64,000 nt of DNA from Luteibacter sp. UNC138MFCol5.1. Its GTDB lineage: Bacteria > Pseudomonadota > Gammaproteobacteria > Xanthomonadales > Rhodanobacteraceae. Location of the stretch: positions 316,053 to 380,052 of the forward strand of contig NZ_FODZ01000001.1 in the NCBI RefSeq assembly GCF_900110505.1, read 5' to 3'. Below the pieces are notes generated by a model that worked only from the letters and a program-made list of their open reading frames with translations, was not told the origin of the DNA and made no database searches. Shown piece by piece: positions 8,138-18,646 of the stretch (the stretch's first letter is position 1; each line of letters begins with the position of its first letter). Position numbers and translations under genes: made by a program.

Positions 8138-10240
8138 TCATTCGCCCAGGCCCAGCTCGGTCGCGAAGAACGTCATCGACAGGGCCTGGTTGCCCACGCG
8201 CTGGCTGAAGGGCGCACCGATGCCGTGGCCCGCGTTCATGCGGGTGAGCAGCAGGACCGGCTGGCCGGACGTGGTGGCGTCCTGCAGCGCGGCGGCGAAC
8301 TTGCGCGACTGCCAGGGCGCGACGCGTGGATCGTTCGCGCCCGTGGTCAGCAGCACGGCCGGGTACTTCGTGCCCTTCTTCACGTTGTGCAGCGGCGAGT
8401 ACGCGAGCGTGGCCTTCGCCTGTTCCGGATCGATCACGGTGCCGTACTCGCTGACGTTGTACGGGCCGTTGGCGAACGCGGTCTCGTGGCGCGGGACGTC
8501 GTAGATGCCGACCGAACCGACGACGGCGCGGAACTGTTGCGGATGCTGCGTGAGCGCGGCGCCCATGAGCAGGCCGCCGTTGCTGCCGCCGAGGATGCCG
8601 AGGTGTCCCGTGTCGGTCCACTTCGTGTCGATCAGGGCCTGCGACGCGGCGTAGAAGTCGTCGAACACGTTCTGCTTGCGCAGCTTCTGGCCCTGTTCGT
8701 GCCACGCCTCGCCGAACTCGTTGCCGCCGCGGATGTTGGCGTAGGCCAGCACGCCGCCGCGCTCCAGCCAGGCGAGGTTCGCGCCCACGAAGCCGGGGGT
8801 GACCGGAATGCCGAAGCCGCCATAGCTGTACAGGATGGTCGGGCGCTTGCCGTTGGGCGTCGTCCCGTCCATCGCGATCACGGTGACCGGGATCTTGCTG
8901 CCGTCCTTCGAGGTGCCTTCGACGCGGGTGACGCGCAGCTTCGAATAATCGGCCGCCGGCTTCACCTCGAAGATCGTCTTGATCGCGCCCGTCGCACCAT
9001 CGTATTCGGCCCAGTGCGTGGGCTGCGTCCAGCCGGCGTACGTGATGAGCGCCTTGTCCTGGCCCTTCTCCGCGGCCACGCCGCCGATCGCGATGCCGGT
9101 GGCGGGAAGCGGCACGCGGCGGACGAAGGCGGCCTTCGCGTCGTACTGGTCGGCCCACCAGTCGGGACCCGCGCTGCGGACCACGAGGAAGCCGCCGCCG
9201 AGCGCGGTGACGTGCTGGATCGCACCCTTGCCTTCCGGCAGGACGTCGACGGCCTTGCCATCGGCGCCGATGCCCACGACCTTGCCTCGCGGCGCGCCGG
9301 CGAAGGTGACCACGTAGAGGCGGTCGCCGACCCAGCTCGCCGAACGCGCGTCCGCCTCGCGACCGAGCACCTTCCGGAAGCTGCCGCCGCCGTCGCGGAC
9401 GAAGACGTCGGCGGGGCCGCCATCGCCTTCGTTGGCGAGCAAAGCGGTCGACCTGCCACCGTTGCCTTCGAGCAGGATGTACTCGGCGACGTGCGAATAC
9501 CCCTTGCCGAACACCGTCGTGTCCTTCGCCGCCGGCTGGCCGATGACGTGGTGGGCGAGGTACGCGTCGAACTCGCGCAGCGGCTTGCTCTTCGTCGGCG
9601 CGTCGAAACGCGCGTAGGTCACGCCTTTCTCGTCGGCATCCCAGGCGAGCGCCTGTGGCGTCGTACCTCCGCCGGCATAGGGCAGCTCATCGGCGAGCGC
9701 CTTGCCCGTCGTGGTGTCGAGGATGTGGATGGTGGTCAGCTCGCTGCCGCCCTCGGCGGTGCCGTAGGCGAGATAACGGCCGCTCGGCGAGGGCCAGTAC
9801 GCCGTGATCGCGGTGCTGCCGTCACCCTGGTTGAGGTCGACCAGCGTGCGCTTCGGGCCGTCCGGCCAGGACTGCGCGACCAGCACCGGCTGTGGCTGCG
9901 GCGGCGTGTTCTCGAAATAGAAGAGCGTGCCGCCCGCGAGCGTCGGCGACGATCGCGTCGTGGAGGTGATCGCGAGTTCGCGGATGCGCGCGCTCAGTGC
10001 CTTGCCCAGCGGCATCGCGCCGATGGTCGCCTCCGTGTACGCGTTCTGCGCCTCGATCCACGTCGTAACCTCCGGTGCCGTCGGGTTCTCCAGCCAGCGG
10101 TAAGGGTCGTTCACGGCCTGGCCGGCGAGCGTTTCCGAGACCACGCGCTTCGGCGTCGCCGGCGGGGTCGTCGAGGCCGCGTGGGCGCCGAAGGCGAGGA
10201 ACAGGCTGGTGGCGAGAAGGCGAGGAACGATGACGCGCAT
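8138..10240 (-). CDS. Prolyl oligopeptidase family serine peptidase (S9A)
   Basis: A 700-residue protein with a signal peptide (MRVIVPRLLATSLFLAFGAH, cut near residue 22), so probably periplasmic. It has the N-terminal cap and 7-bladed propeller of S9A peptidases (start motif NDPYRWLEN) and a C-terminal alpha/beta hydrolase domain. The catalytic serine is in GGSNGGLLMG, the aspartate in TTGANDPRVAP and the histidine in MNAGHGIGAP. These enzymes cleave short peptides after proline. ATG 10240 is used because it opens the signal peptide and follows GGGAG. An upstream in-frame start lies inside a REP element. The 3' end abuts another REP. Confidence 0.9.
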   Translation of the reverse strand: MRVIVPRLLATSLFLAFGAHAASTTPPATPKRVVSETLAGQAVNDPYRWLENPTAPEVTTWIEAQNAYTEATIGAMPLGKALSARIRELAITSTTRSSPTLAGGTLFYFENTPPQPQPVLVAQSWPDGPKRTLVDLNQGDGSTAITAYWPSPSGRYLAYGTAEGGSELTTIHILDTTTGKALADELPYAGGGTTPQALAWDADEKGVTYARFDAPTKSKPLREFDAYLAHHVIGQPAAKDTTVFGKGYSHVAEYILLEGNGGRSTALLANEGDGGPADVFVRDGGGSFRKVLGREADARSASWVGDRLYVVTFAGAPRGKVVGIGADGKAVDVLPEGKGAIQHVTALGGGFLVVRSAGPDWWADQYDAKAAFVRRVPLPATGIAIGGVAAEKGQDKALITYAGWTQPTHWAEYDGATGAIKTIFEVKPAADYSKLRVTRVEGTSKDGSKIPVTVIAMDGTTPNGKRPTILYSYGGFGIPVTPGFVGANLAWLERGGVLAYANIRGGNEFGEAWHEQGQKLRKQNVFDDFYAASQALIDTKWTDTGHLGILGGSNGGLLMGAALTQHPQQFRAVVGSVGIYDVPRHETAFANGPYNVSEYGTVIDPEQAKATLAYSPLHNVKKGTKYPAVLLTTGANDPRVAPWQSRKFAAALQDATTSGQPVLLLTRMNAGHGIGAPFSQRVGNQALSMTFFATELGLGE

Positions 10241-10272
10241 GGGGAGACTCCCGGGGAGGATTCCCGAGGGTA

Positions 10273-10330
10273 GTAGGACCGCGCCCTGCGCGCGACCGCT
10301 TTTCGCGACGAACCCACGGCCCGCTCCCAC
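10273..10330. repeat. REP-type palindrome (family A, short)
   Basis: A short copy between two divergent peptidase genes. The left arm starts GTAGGACCGCGCCCTGCGCG and the right arm ends CCCGCTCCCAC, with CGCTTTTCGCG in the middle. It lies in a promoter-bearing region rather than at a gene end, unlike most copies here. Confidence 0.7.
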
Positions 10331-10386
10331 CATGCGTTGCGCGCGCCTACCGGGTAAGCTCGCTCGTTTTCACGACGGACCGCCCG

Positions 10387-12801
10387 ATGCGCGTACTCGC
10401 CACCGCCCTGCTGACCGTGCTCGCCGCCGCGCCCGCGCTCGCCGCGCCGCCGCCGCTGGACATGGAAACGATCATGGCCGACCCGGACTGGATCGGCCCG
10501 GCGGTCGAAGACATCTACTGGAGCGTCGACGGCGGCCAGGTCTATTACTCGCAGAAGCGCGACGGCAGCCCGGTGCGCGATCTCTGGCGTGTCCCCGCGC
10601 GCGGCGGCGCGCCGGAGCGGCTCGATCCCGCCGCCGTCGCGCAGGCAGACGGTGGCAAGGCCGTGTTCGACCGCGAGCACCGCCGCGCGGCCTTCATCCG
10701 GCATGGCGATGTCTTCCTGCGCGACCTCGCCAGCGGCGCGACCGTGCAGGTGACGCGCTCGTCGGCGAAGGAGAGCGAACCGCGCTTCTCCGCCGATGGC
10801 CGCCTGCTCACCTTCCGCGCCGACAAGGACTGGTTCACCTATGCGGTGACGGGTGGACCCGTCGCCCGGGCCGCCGAACTCGAAGAGAAGGACGATCCGA
10901 AGGCGAAGAAGCCCGATGCCCTCGCCGATGAGCAGCAGTCGCTGTTCAGCACCTTGCGTGGCCTGCGTGCGGACGAGGCGGCCATGACCGCCGACGCGGA
11001 CGTCCTCGCGGCGGCCGATCCGAACCGCGCGCCCAAGGCGTTCTGGCTCGGCAAGAACACGAGCGTCGCCGATACCTCGCTGTCGCCCGACGGCCGCTGG
11101 CTGCTCGTCGTCACGCAGGCGAAGGATGCCGACACGGGCAAGGTGGCCGACCTCACCCACTACGTGACCGACTCCGGCTACGCCGAGCCCGAGGCCACGC
11201 GCCCGTACGTCGGCCGCAACGATCCGGCGCCGCAGTCGCTGCGCCTGCTCGACCTGAAGACGCACGCGAGCTACGACCTCGACACCGGCAAGCTCCCGGG
11301 CATCGGCGAGGATCCGCTCGCCGGCCTGCGTGCGAAGGCCATCGCCAGCCTGCGCAAGGACGGCAAGGCCGATCGTGCCGATGCGCTCGCCGCGCCGAAG
11401 ACGCGCCCGGTCATCGTCAACGGCGAATACAGCCCGGGCATCGTGTGGAGCGACGACGGCCAGCGCGTCGCGGTGCAACTGCGCGCCATCGACAACAAGG
11501 ACCGCTGGATCGCCACCGTCGACTTCGAACGGCACGCGCTCGTCAGCCAGCACCGACTGACGGACAAGGCGTGGATCAACTGGGACGGCAACGACTTCGG
11601 CTGGCTGCGCGACGGCCGCACGCTCTGGTACCTGAGCGAGGAATCCGGCTATGCCCACCTCTACGTGCGTGCCCCCGGCGGCAAGGCCACGGCGCTGACC
11701 GCCGGCCGCTTCGAGGTCGACCATCCGGTGCTGAGCCCGGACGGCACGCGCTTCTACGTGCGCAGCAACAAGGTCGCTCCCTACAGCTACGACATCTACA
11801 GCGTGCCGGTGCAGGGTGGCGAGCTCGCGCGCGTCACCTCGTACCAGGGCCTCGACGACTTCGCGCTCTCGCCGGACGGCCTTCAGCTGGCCGTGCTGCA
11901 CTCGTCGCCGTACATCCCCTCGCAACTGGCCACCACCGGCGTCGACGGCGCCTCGCCGCGCGACCTGACCGACACCCGCAAGCCCGCGTTCAAGGCGCGC
12001 GAGTGGATCGCGCCGACCATCGTCGGCGTGCCGTCGACCCATGGCGCGGGTACCGTCTGGGCGAAGTTCTACGGTCCCGCCGATGCGGCCGCCGCGGCGT
12101 CGCGTCCCGCCGTGATCTTCGTGCACGGCGCCGGTTACCTGCAGAACGTGCACCTGTCGTATCCGGCGTACTTCCGCGAGCAGATGTTCCACAACCTGCT
12201 CGTGCAGCGCGGCTACGTGGTGCTCGACATGGACTACCGCGCGTCGAAGGGCTACGGCCGCGACTGGCGCACGGCGATCTACCGCCAGATGGGTCACCCG
12301 GAACTCGACGACCTGCTCGACGGCAAGGCGTGGCTGGTCAAGGAGCACGGGGTGGACCCGAAGCGCGTCGGTATCTACGGCGGCAGCTACGGTGGCTTCA
12401 TGACGTTGATGGCCCTGCTCCGCACGCCGGGCGAATTCGCCGCGGGCGCCGCGCTGCGCCCGGTCACGGACTGGACCAGCTACAACCACGAATATACGTC
12501 GAACATCCTCAACGATCCGCAGATCGACCCGGAAGCTTACAAGGCGAGCTCGCCGATCCAGTACGCCGACGCCCTGTCCGATCCCCTGCTCATCGAACAT
12601 GGATTGATCGACGACAACGTCCTGGCGAGCGATTCGATACGGCTTTACCAGCGCTTCATCGAACTACACAAGAAGAACTTCTGGATGTCGCTGTATCCGC
12701 TGGAACGGCACGGTTTCGTGCACGCGGACTCCTGGTACGACGAATACCGGCGCATCGACGAGCTGTTCCGCGAGAAGCTGGAGCCGGCGGCCACGAGGTG
12801 A
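10387..12801 (+). CDS. Dipeptidyl-peptidase-like S9 family peptidase
   Basis: An 804-residue exported peptidase. A signal peptide (MRVLATALLTVLAAAPALAA) is followed by an eight-bladed WD40/DPP IV-type propeller with repeated SPDG and SADG turns, then the peptidase S9 domain (about residues 545-800). The catalytic serine lies in YGGSYGGFMTLMAL, the aspartate in GLIDDNVLASDS and the histidine in ERHGFVHADSW. The family removes dipeptides from peptide N-termini. It is divergent from the S9A gene, so two secreted serine peptidases of one clan share an intergenic region. Confidence 0.9.
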   Translation: MRVLATALLTVLAAAPALAAPPPLDMETIMADPDWIGPAVEDIYWSVDGGQVYYSQKRDGSPVRDLWRVPARGGAPERLDPAAVAQADGGKAVFDREHRRAAFIRHGDVFLRDLASGATVQVTRSSAKESEPRFSADGRLLTFRADKDWFTYAVTGGPVARAAELEEKDDPKAKKPDALADEQQSLFSTLRGLRADEAAMTADADVLAAADPNRAPKAFWLGKNTSVADTSLSPDGRWLLVVTQAKDADTGKVADLTHYVTDSGYAEPEATRPYVGRNDPAPQSLRLLDLKTHASYDLDTGKLPGIGEDPLAGLRAKAIASLRKDGKADRADALAAPKTRPVIVNGEYSPGIVWSDDGQRVAVQLRAIDNKDRWIATVDFERHALVSQHRLTDKAWINWDGNDFGWLRDGRTLWYLSEESGYAHLYVRAPGGKATALTAGRFEVDHPVLSPDGTRFYVRSNKVAPYSYDIYSVPVQGGELARVTSYQGLDDFALSPDGLQLAVLHSSPYIPSQLATTGVDGASPRDLTDTRKPAFKAREWIAPTIVGVPSTHGAGTVWAKFYGPADAAAAASRPAVIFVHGAGYLQNVHLSYPAYFREQMFHNLLVQRGYVVLDMDYRASKGYGRDWRTAIYRQMGHPELDDLLDGKAWLVKEHGVDPKRVGIYGGSYGGFMTLMALLRTPGEFAAGAALRPVTDWTSYNHEYTSNILNDPQIDPEAYKASSPIQYADALSDPLLIEHGLIDDNVLASDSIRLYQRFIELHKKNFWMSLYPLERHGFVHADSWYDEYRRIDELFREKLEPAATR

Positions 12802-12870
12802 CATGGCGCGTGGTCGCCGGTGCCCACGGCGACCACGCACGGTCTTCGCGACCGCGCCCCCCCAACGAAA

Positions 12871-12918
12871 TTTACGCAAACGTTACGCCCCGCCCCCGCC
12901 GCGATACACCGTAAATAT
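12871..12918 (+). promoter_or_regulatory. Putative kdp promoter region
   Basis: Upstream of the kdp genes the otherwise GC-rich sequence holds TTTACG (12871) and CGTTACG (12881), an imperfect inverted pair, and a possible -10 TAAATAT (12912-12918) with no good -35. An activator site in place of a -35 would fit KdpE control. This is inference only. Confidence 0.3.
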
Positions 12919-12965
12919 CGCGTAAGTCGAACAATGCGCGCCGTTATCCCCGACGGAACGCTCCC

Positions 12966-13055
12966 GTGGAACTCCTGTACGTCCTGCTCGTCGTCGTCCT
13001 CACGGCACTGACGATCGGCTTCCTCATGATCTGCGACCGCCTCGGTCGCCGCTGA
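12966..13055 (+). CDS. Small membrane protein upstream of kdpF
   Basis: A 29-residue reading frame from GTG 12966. It is one hydrophobic helix (ELLYVLLVVVLTALTIGFLM) followed by ICDRLGRR with a positively charged end. It precedes kdpF by 10 bases and so should be on the kdp transcript. It resembles KdpF in size and topology but not in sequence. It may be a second small subunit, or a leader frame that tunes kdpF/kdpA translation. A GGA lies about 9 bases before the start. Confidence 0.5.
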   Translation: MELLYVLLVVVLTALTIGFLMICDRLGRR

Positions 13056-13065
13056 GGAACTCGCC

Positions 13066-13158
13066 ATGTCCATTTCCTACACGGTGGCCGCCCTCGTTGC
13101 GGTGGCGCTGACCGGTTATCTCTGCGTCGCACTGCTCAAGCCGGAGTGGTTCGAATGA
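13066..13158 (+). CDS. kdpF: K+-transporting ATPase small subunit KdpF
   Basis: A 30-residue single-helix protein, with [20 protein letters not shown] as the membrane span and PEWFE as the tail. The ending is typical of KdpF, which stabilises the KdpABC complex in the inner membrane. The stop overlaps the kdpA start (ATGA), which is usual for this pair. Confidence 0.85.
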   Translation: MSISYTVAALVAVALTGYLCVALLKPEWFE

Positions 13159-14876
13159 CCGCGAACGACGTCTTCCAGATCGGCCTGTTCCTGGCCGTGC
13201 TGCTCGCGCTGGTCAAACCGGTCGGCCAGTACATGGCGCTCGTCTTCGCCGACGAGCCCAACCGCGTCACCCGCGTCGGCGCCGGTGTCGAACGCCTGCT
13301 CTACCGCCTCGCGGGCATCCGCGCCGACGAGGACATGGGCTGGAAGCGCTACGCCATCGCCATGCTCGTGTTCAACGTCGCCGGTCTCGCGGTCGTCTAC
13401 CTGCTCCAGCGCACGCAGCAGTGGCTGCCGCTGAACCCGCAGCACCTCGCCGCCGTCGCGCCCGATTCGGCCATGAACACCGCCATCAGCTTCGCCAGCA
13501 ACACCAACTGGCAGGGCTACGCGGGCGAGTCGACCATGAGCTATCTCACGCAGGCGCTGGGCCTGACCGTGCAGAACTTCCTCTCGGCCGCCACCGGCAT
13601 CGCCGTGCTGATCGCGATCGTGCGCGGCTTCGTGCGCCGCGGCGCCAGCACGCTGGGCAACTTCTGGGTGGACATGACCCGCGCGACGCTCTACGTGCTG
13701 CTGCCGCTGTCCGTCGTGATCGCGCTGCTGTTCGTATCGCAGGGCGTCGTGCAGAACATCGCGCCATACCTCGACGTCACGACGCTCGAGCACGCCCGGC
13801 AGACGCTGCCGATGGGCCCGGTCGCTTCGCAGGAAGCCATCAAGATGCTCGGCACCAACGGCGGCGGCTTCTTCAACGCCAACTCCGCGCATCCGTTCGA
13901 GAACCCGACGCCGTTCTCCAATTTCGTCCAGATGCTGGCGATCTTCATCATTCCGGCGGCACTTTGCTACACGTTCGGCAGCATGGTCGGCGACCGCCGC
14001 CAGGGCTGGGCGATCCTCGCCACCATGCTGCTCCTTTTCGTGCCGCTGACCCTCGGTCTCGTCGCCGCCGAACAGGCCGGCAATCCGGCGTTCCACGGCC
14101 TGGCCGTCGACGCGCAGGCGAGCGCGCTGCAGGCCGGTGGCAACATGGAAGGCAAGGAGACGCGTTTCGGCATCGCCTCGTCGGGCCTGTTCGCGGCGAT
14201 CACCACCGCGGCCTCGTGCGGCGCGGTGAACGCGATGCACGACTCGCTGACTCCGTTGGGCGGCCTCGTGCCGATGTGGCTCATGCAGCTGGGCGAGGTC
14301 GTCTTCGGCGGCGTCGGGTCCGGCCTGTACGGCATGCTCGCCTTCGCGGTCGTCGCGGTGTTCATCGCGGGCCTGATGGTCGGCCGCACCCCGGAATACC
14401 TCGGCAAGAAGATCGAGGCGCACGAGATGAAGATGGCGAGCCTGGCCGTCCTCATTCCCTGCGCGCTGGTGGTGATCTGCACCGCGATCGCGGTGATGGC
14501 GCCGGCCGGTGTCGCCGGCGTGGCCAACCCGGGCGCCCATGGCTTCAGCGAAATGCTTTACGCGGTGACCTCGGCGTCGAACAACAACGGCAGCGCGTTC
14601 GCGGGTCTTTCGGCCAACACGCCGTTCTGGAACGTCCTGCTCGGCATCTGCATGTTCCTGGCGCGCTTCCCGCTCGCGATCGCCATGCTCGCGATGGCCG
14701 GCTCCCTCGCCGCGAAGCGTGCCGTTCCGGTGTCCGCGGGCACGCTGCCCACGCACACGCCGCTGTTCGTCGCCCTGCTGGCGTGCGTCGTCATCGTCGT
14801 CGGCGCACTGACCTTCCTCCCGGCGCTGGCCCTCGGGCCGATCGCCGAACAACTGATGTCCGCCACGGGCCACTGA
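13155..14876 (+). CDS. kdpA: K+-transporting ATPase potassium-binding subunit KdpA
   Basis: A 573-residue channel-like subunit that holds the selectivity filter of the high-affinity KdpFABC pump. About ten membrane helices are seen. Filter-type segments include [32 protein letters not shown] and [14 protein letters not shown] used ATG 13155, overlapping kdpF by four bases. A GTG nine bases earlier is inside kdpF and less likely. Next in the operon is kdpB. Confidence 0.97.
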   Translation: MTANDVFQIGLFLAVLLALVKPVGQYMALVFADEPNRVTRVGAGVERLLYRLAGIRADEDMGWKRYAIAMLVFNVAGLAVVYLLQRTQQWLPLNPQHLAAVAPDSAMNTAISFASNTNWQGYAGESTMSYLTQALGLTVQNFLSAATGIAVLIAIVRGFVRRGASTLGNFWVDMTRATLYVLLPLSVVIALLFVSQGVVQNIAPYLDVTTLEHARQTLPMGPVASQEAIKMLGTNGGGFFNANSAHPFENPTPFSNFVQMLAIFIIPAALCYTFGSMVGDRRQGWAILATMLLLFVPLTLGLVAAEQAGNPAFHGLAVDAQASALQAGGNMEGKETRFGIASSGLFAAITTAASCGAVNAMHDSLTPLGGLVPMWLMQLGEVVFGGVGSGLYGMLAFAVVAVFIAGLMVGRTPEYLGKKIEAHEMKMASLAVLIPCALVVICTAIAVMAPAGVAGVANPGAHGFSEMLYAVTSASNNNGSAFAGLSANTPFWNVLLGICMFLARFPLAIAMLAMAGSLAAKRAVPVSAGTLPTHTPLFVALLACVVIVVGALTFLPALALGPIAEQLMSATGH

Positions 14877-14879
14877 TCC

Positions 14880-16952
14880 ATGACTACGCATGCCCCCGTC
14901 GCGCGCGGCTTCGACCGTGCGCTGGTCACCCGCGCCCTGAAGGACGCGTTCCTCAAGCTCTCGCCGCGCCTGCAGTTCCGCAATCCGGTGATGTTCGTCG
15001 TGTTCGTCTGCAGCGTGCTGACCACGCTGCTCTGGGTCCAGGCCCTGGCCGGTCATGGCGAGGCGCCCGCCGGCTTCATCTTCTGGGTCAGCCTGTGGCT
15101 GTGGTTCACCCTGCTCTTCGCGAACTTCGCGGAAGCCCTCGCCGAGGGTCGCGGCAAGGCGCAGGCGGACTCGCTGCGCGGCTCGCGCCGCGACGTGATG
15201 GCGAAGAAGCTCGCATCGGCGAGCCGCGAGGCGGCGGTCGTCTTCACGCCGTCGAGCGAGCTGCGCAGCGGACACCACGTGCTGGTCGAAGCCGGCGACA
15301 TCGTGCCGGGCGACGGTGAAATCGTCGAAGGCGCGGCCAGCGTGGACGAGAGCGCGATCACCGGCGAGTCCGCCCCCGTGATCCGCGAATCCGGCGGCGA
15401 CCGCAGCGCGGTCACCGGTGGCACGCGCGTACTCTCCGACTGGCTGGTCGTGCGCATCGCCAGCAACCCCGGCGAGAGCTTCCTCGACCGCATGATCGCG
15501 ATGGTGGAAGGCGCGTCGCGCCGCAAGACGCCGAACGAGATCGCGCTGACCATCCTGCTGGCGAAGTTCACGCTGATCTTCCTGCTCGCCTGCGCCACCC
15601 TGCTGCCGTACTCGATCTACAGCGTGCAGGCGGCCGGCAGCGGCCACCCGATCACGCTGACGGTGCTTGTCGCACTGCTCGTCTGCCTGATTCCGACGAC
15701 GATCGGCGCGCTGCTTTCGGCGATCGGCATCGCCGGCATGGACCGCATGATCCGCGCCAACGTCATCGCCACGTCCGGCCGCGCGGTGGAAGCCGCGGGC
15801 GACGTCGACGTGCTGCTGCTCGACAAGACGGGCACGATCACGCTGGGCAACCGCCAGGCGGTGGCCTTCCATCCGGCGCCCGGCATCGAGGAACGCGAGC
15901 TGGCGGAAGCCGCCGAACTGGCGTCGCGCGCCGACGAGACGCCGGAAGGCCGCAGCATCGTCGTGCTGGCGCAGAAGGCCTTCGGCTGGACCGAGCGCCG
16001 TAGCGAAGACCGCCGCGCCGTGTTCGTGCCGTTCTCGGCGCAGACGCGCATGAGCGGCGTCGACGCCGGCACGCGCCACATCCGCAAGGGTGCGATGGAC
16101 GCGGTCGAGCGCTATCTCGACACGCAGGACTCGCACCTGCCGCCGCTGGTGCGCCGCATGGCCGAGGACGTCGCCCGCCGTGGCGCCACGCCGCTCGTCG
16201 TCGTCGACGGCTCGCTCACGCTTGGCGTCGTCGAGCTGAAGGACATCGTCAAGGACGGCATCAAGGAGCGCTTCGCGCAGCTGCGGCGCATGGGCATCCG
16301 CACGGTGATGATCACCGGCGACAACCCGCTCACCGCCGCCGCCATCGCCGCCGAGGCGGGGGTGGACGATTTCCTCGCCGAGGCCACGCCGGAAGCGAAG
16401 CTGAAGCTGATCCGCGACATGCAGGCGGAAAACCGTCTCGTCGCGATGTGCGGCGACGGCACCAACGACGCACCCGCGCTCGCGCAGGCCGACGTGGCGG
16501 TCGCGATGAACAGCGGCACGCAGGCTGCCAAGGAGGCCGGCAACATGGTCGACCTCGACTCGAACCCGACCAAGCTGATCGAGGTGGTGGGCATCGGCAA
16601 GCAGATGCTGATCACGCGAGGCGCGCTGACCACGTTCTCGATCGCGAACGACATCGCCAAGTACTTCGCGATCATCCCGGCGGCGTTCGCGACGACCTAT
16701 CCGGCGCTCGACCGGCTCAACGTCATGCACCTCGCGACACCGCAGAGCGCGATCCTGTCCGCCGTGATCTTCAACGCGCTGATCATCGTCTTCCTGATCC
16801 CGCTCGCCCTCAAGGGCGTCGCGTACCGCGCCCTGGGCGCCGCCGCGCTGCTTCGCCGCAACCTGCTCGTCTACGGCCTGGGCGGCGCGATCGTGCCGTT
16901 CATCGGCATCAAGCTCATCGACATGCTGCTGGTCCTCGTCGGACTGGCCTGA
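14880..16952 (+). CDS. kdpB: K+-transporting P-type ATPase catalytic subunit KdpB
   Basis: A 690-residue P-type ATPase that powers KdpA. The actuator loop is [10 protein letters not shown], the phosphorylated aspartate lies in [11 protein letters not shown] near residue 315, the nucleotide-binding domain carries [10 protein letters not shown], and the hinge reads [21 protein letters not shown]. Membrane helices flank these domains. The start is three bases after the kdpA stop. Length and motifs are as expected for an active pump. Confidence 0.97.
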   Translation: MTTHAPVARGFDRALVTRALKDAFLKLSPRLQFRNPVMFVVFVCSVLTTLLWVQALAGHGEAPAGFIFWVSLWLWFTLLFANFAEALAEGRGKAQADSLRGSRRDVMAKKLASASREAAVVFTPSSELRSGHHVLVEAGDIVPGDGEIVEGAASVDESAITGESAPVIRESGGDRSAVTGGTRVLSDWLVVRIASNPGESFLDRMIAMVEGASRRKTPNEIALTILLAKFTLIFLLACATLLPYSIYSVQAAGSGHPITLTVLVALLVCLIPTTIGALLSAIGIAGMDRMIRANVIATSGRAVEAAGDVDVLLLDKTGTITLGNRQAVAFHPAPGIEERELAEAAELASRADETPEGRSIVVLAQKAFGWTERRSEDRRAVFVPFSAQTRMSGVDAGTRHIRKGAMDAVERYLDTQDSHLPPLVRRMAEDVARRGATPLVVVDGSLTLGVVELKDIVKDGIKERFAQLRRMGIRTVMITGDNPLTAAAIAAEAGVDDFLAEATPEAKLKLIRDMQAENRLVAMCGDGTNDAPALAQADVAVAMNSGTQAAKEAGNMVDLDSNPTKLIEVVGIGKQMLITRGALTTFSIANDIAKYFAIIPAAFATTYPALDRLNVMHLATPQSAILSAVIFNALIIVFLIPLALKGVAYRALGAAALLRRNLLVYGLGGAIVPFIGIKLIDMLLVLVGLA

Positions 16953-16966
16953 ACCGAGGTCATCCC

Positions 16967-17161
16967 ATGCAATCCGTGAAGCTCACCGTCGTCATCGACG
17001 ATCGCGCCGATCTCGACATGGAAGTCCGCGTCGTCGCGCCGGAGGCGGCGGCGACGGCGGTAACGAACGCGCCCACGACGTTGCGCCGGCCGCACGTCGT
17101 GCCCGTCGCCCGCGACACGGTCGACGACGAATACACGCTCGGCGGCTACGCCGGCATCTGA
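16967..17161 (+). CDS. Small hypothetical protein inside the kdp operon
   Basis: A 64-residue polar protein that I do not recognise. It starts MQSVKLTVVIDDRADLDMEV, has a middle rich in Ala, Thr and Val, and ends acidic and aromatic (DDEYTLGGYAGI). No signal peptide or membrane helix is seen. It lies 14 bases after kdpB and 52 bases before the barrel gene on the same strand, so co-transcription is likely. Codon use matches its neighbours. A role in Kdp assembly or regulation can only be guessed from position. Confidence 0.55.
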   Translation: MQSVKLTVVIDDRADLDMEVRVVAPEAAATAVTNAPTTLRRPHVVPVARDTVDDEYTLGGYAGI

Positions 17162-17213
17162 CATCCACCCACCGACTTACCGAGAGGGGTCCCGCGAGGG
17201 ATCGGTACACACT

Positions 17214-18632
17214 ATGCGCACCACACGTTATGTCTTCGCCGCCGCCCTGCTGGCACTCGCTCCCTTCACCCGCGCGATGGCCGCCGACAGCGACGACTGC
17301 TCCCAGGGCTTCGCGTCGCGCTTCGCCGCGGCCTACCGCGAGGACGCCCGTCCGGCCGATCCCGACGCAGCGGCGCCGGCACGCCGCGCCATGCCCTCGC
17401 CGCTCCCGTCGCCGCCGTTCCCCTCGGCGGAATGGCAGCTCGGCGGCGTCGCCTATCCGATCGGCGTGCCCAATCTGAACACGCGCTACCCGCTCGAGAA
17501 GGCGCTCGCGTGCAACCGCTTCGGCAAGTGGATGACGGACAACCGCATCGAGATCTACGGCTGGCTCAACGCCTCGGTAAACGCCAGCACGTCGTCGCGC
17601 TCGAACTATCCCCTGTCCTACGCGACGCGGCCGAACCGCGTCGAGTTCAACCAGGCGCTGCTGCGCATCGAACGTCTCCCGGACACGGTGCAGACCGATC
17701 ACATCGACTGGGGTTTCCACCTCGACAACCTCTACGGCTACGACTACCACTACACCACGATGAAGGGCGTCTTCAGCAACCAGCTGCTGAACCATCCGCG
17801 CGCCGGACAGGCGCTCAACGGCAAGACGTACGGCTACGACCCGATGCTGTTCTACGGCGAGATCTACCTGCCGCACGTGGCCGAGGGCATGGTGGTCCGC
17901 GTCGGTCGCTACCTGTCGCTGCCCGACATCGAGGCGCAGTTCTCGCCGAACAACTACCTCGTGACGCATTCGGTGCTCTACACCGTCGATCCGTACACGC
18001 AGATGGGCGTGATGACGACGACGCGGCTCAACGCGCAGTGGACCCTGCAGGTAGGCATCAACGGCGGTAACGACACGGCGGTGTGGAACCACTCGTCGCG
18101 CCCGACGCTGCAGGCCTGCGTCCGCTGGGTGTCGAAAGACAACAACGACATGCTGTACCCCTGCGTCAACAGCTTCAACACCTCCGACTACAACTACAAC
18201 AACGTGCAGATGTACGTGACGACGTGGGGCCACCGCTTCACCGACAACGTGCACATCCTCACGGAGGCCTATTACATGTACGGCCGCAACATCCCCGGCT
18301 TCGGCCCCGGTGGCGAACCCGGCGTGGTCGCGTCGTCGCCGCTGCCCGGCAAGGCCGGCGAATACGGCATCGTGAACTACCTCAACATCGCGCTGAATCC
18401 GCTGAACATGATCTCGATCCGTAACGAGTGGTACAACGACCAGAAGGGCCAGCGCACGGGCTACGCCACGCGCTACACGACCCACACGGTCGGACTCACG
18501 CACTGGGTCAGTCCCGATCTCGAGATCCGTCCGGAGGTGCGCGTCGAGAAGTCGTACGACATGCCCGCCTATGACCGTGGTCGCAAGGACTACCAGGCGA
18601 GCCTGATCGTCGACGCGATCTGGCACTACTGA
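17214..18632 (+). CDS. Outer-membrane beta-barrel (BBP2/OmpL-like) in the kdp operon
   Basis: A 472-residue exported protein. The signal peptide ends TRAMAA near residue 23. A proline-rich linker (residues about 45-75) and a long run of amphipathic strands follow, with [16 protein letters not shown] at the first strand. This looks like the putative beta-barrel porin-2 family. The C-terminus IVDAIWHY ends in an aromatic residue, as in Bam substrates. It lies between kdpB and kdpC, 14 bases before kdpC. An outer-membrane pore made with the K+ pump could raise periplasmic K+ supply when K+ is scarce. That is inference from position. Confidence 0.75.
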   Translation: MRTTRYVFAAALLALAPFTRAMAADSDDCSQGFASRFAAAYREDARPADPDAAAPARRAMPSPLPSPPFPSAEWQLGGVAYPIGVPNLNTRYPLEKALACNRFGKWMTDNRIEIYGWLNASVNASTSSRSNYPLSYATRPNRVEFNQALLRIERLPDTVQTDHIDWGFHLDNLYGYDYHYTTMKGVFSNQLLNHPRAGQALNGKTYGYDPMLFYGEIYLPHVAEGMVVRVGRYLSLPDIEAQFSPNNYLVTHSVLYTVDPYTQMGVMTTTRLNAQWTLQVGINGGNDTAVWNHSSRPTLQACVRWVSKDNNDMLYPCVNSFNTSDYNYNNVQMYVTTWGHRFTDNVHILTEAYYMYGRNIPGFGPGGEPGVVASSPLPGKAGEYGIVNYLNIALNPLNMISIRNEWYNDQKGQRTGYATRYTTHTVGLTHWVSPDLEIRPEVRVEKSYDMPAYDRGRKDYQASLIVDAIWHY

Positions 18633-18646
18633 GGAGAGCAGCCGCC

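Noticed and set aside
8138-12801. Two S9 peptidases as a recent duplication
   Set aside because: Their domain layouts (S9A propeller against DPP IV-like propeller) and sequences differ widely, so they are old relatives placed side by side rather than a new duplication.
13116-16730. A 1204-codon open frame on the minus strand across kdpA and kdpB
   Set aside because: It is antisense to two unmistakable genes and its translation is a low-complexity Arg/His/Asp/Ala-rich sequence, as expected from codon bias in GC-rich DNA. The same holds for the long antisense frames at 10111-12600, 43109-45250, 46177-48783, 35519-37825, 40480-43365 and 60782-63724.
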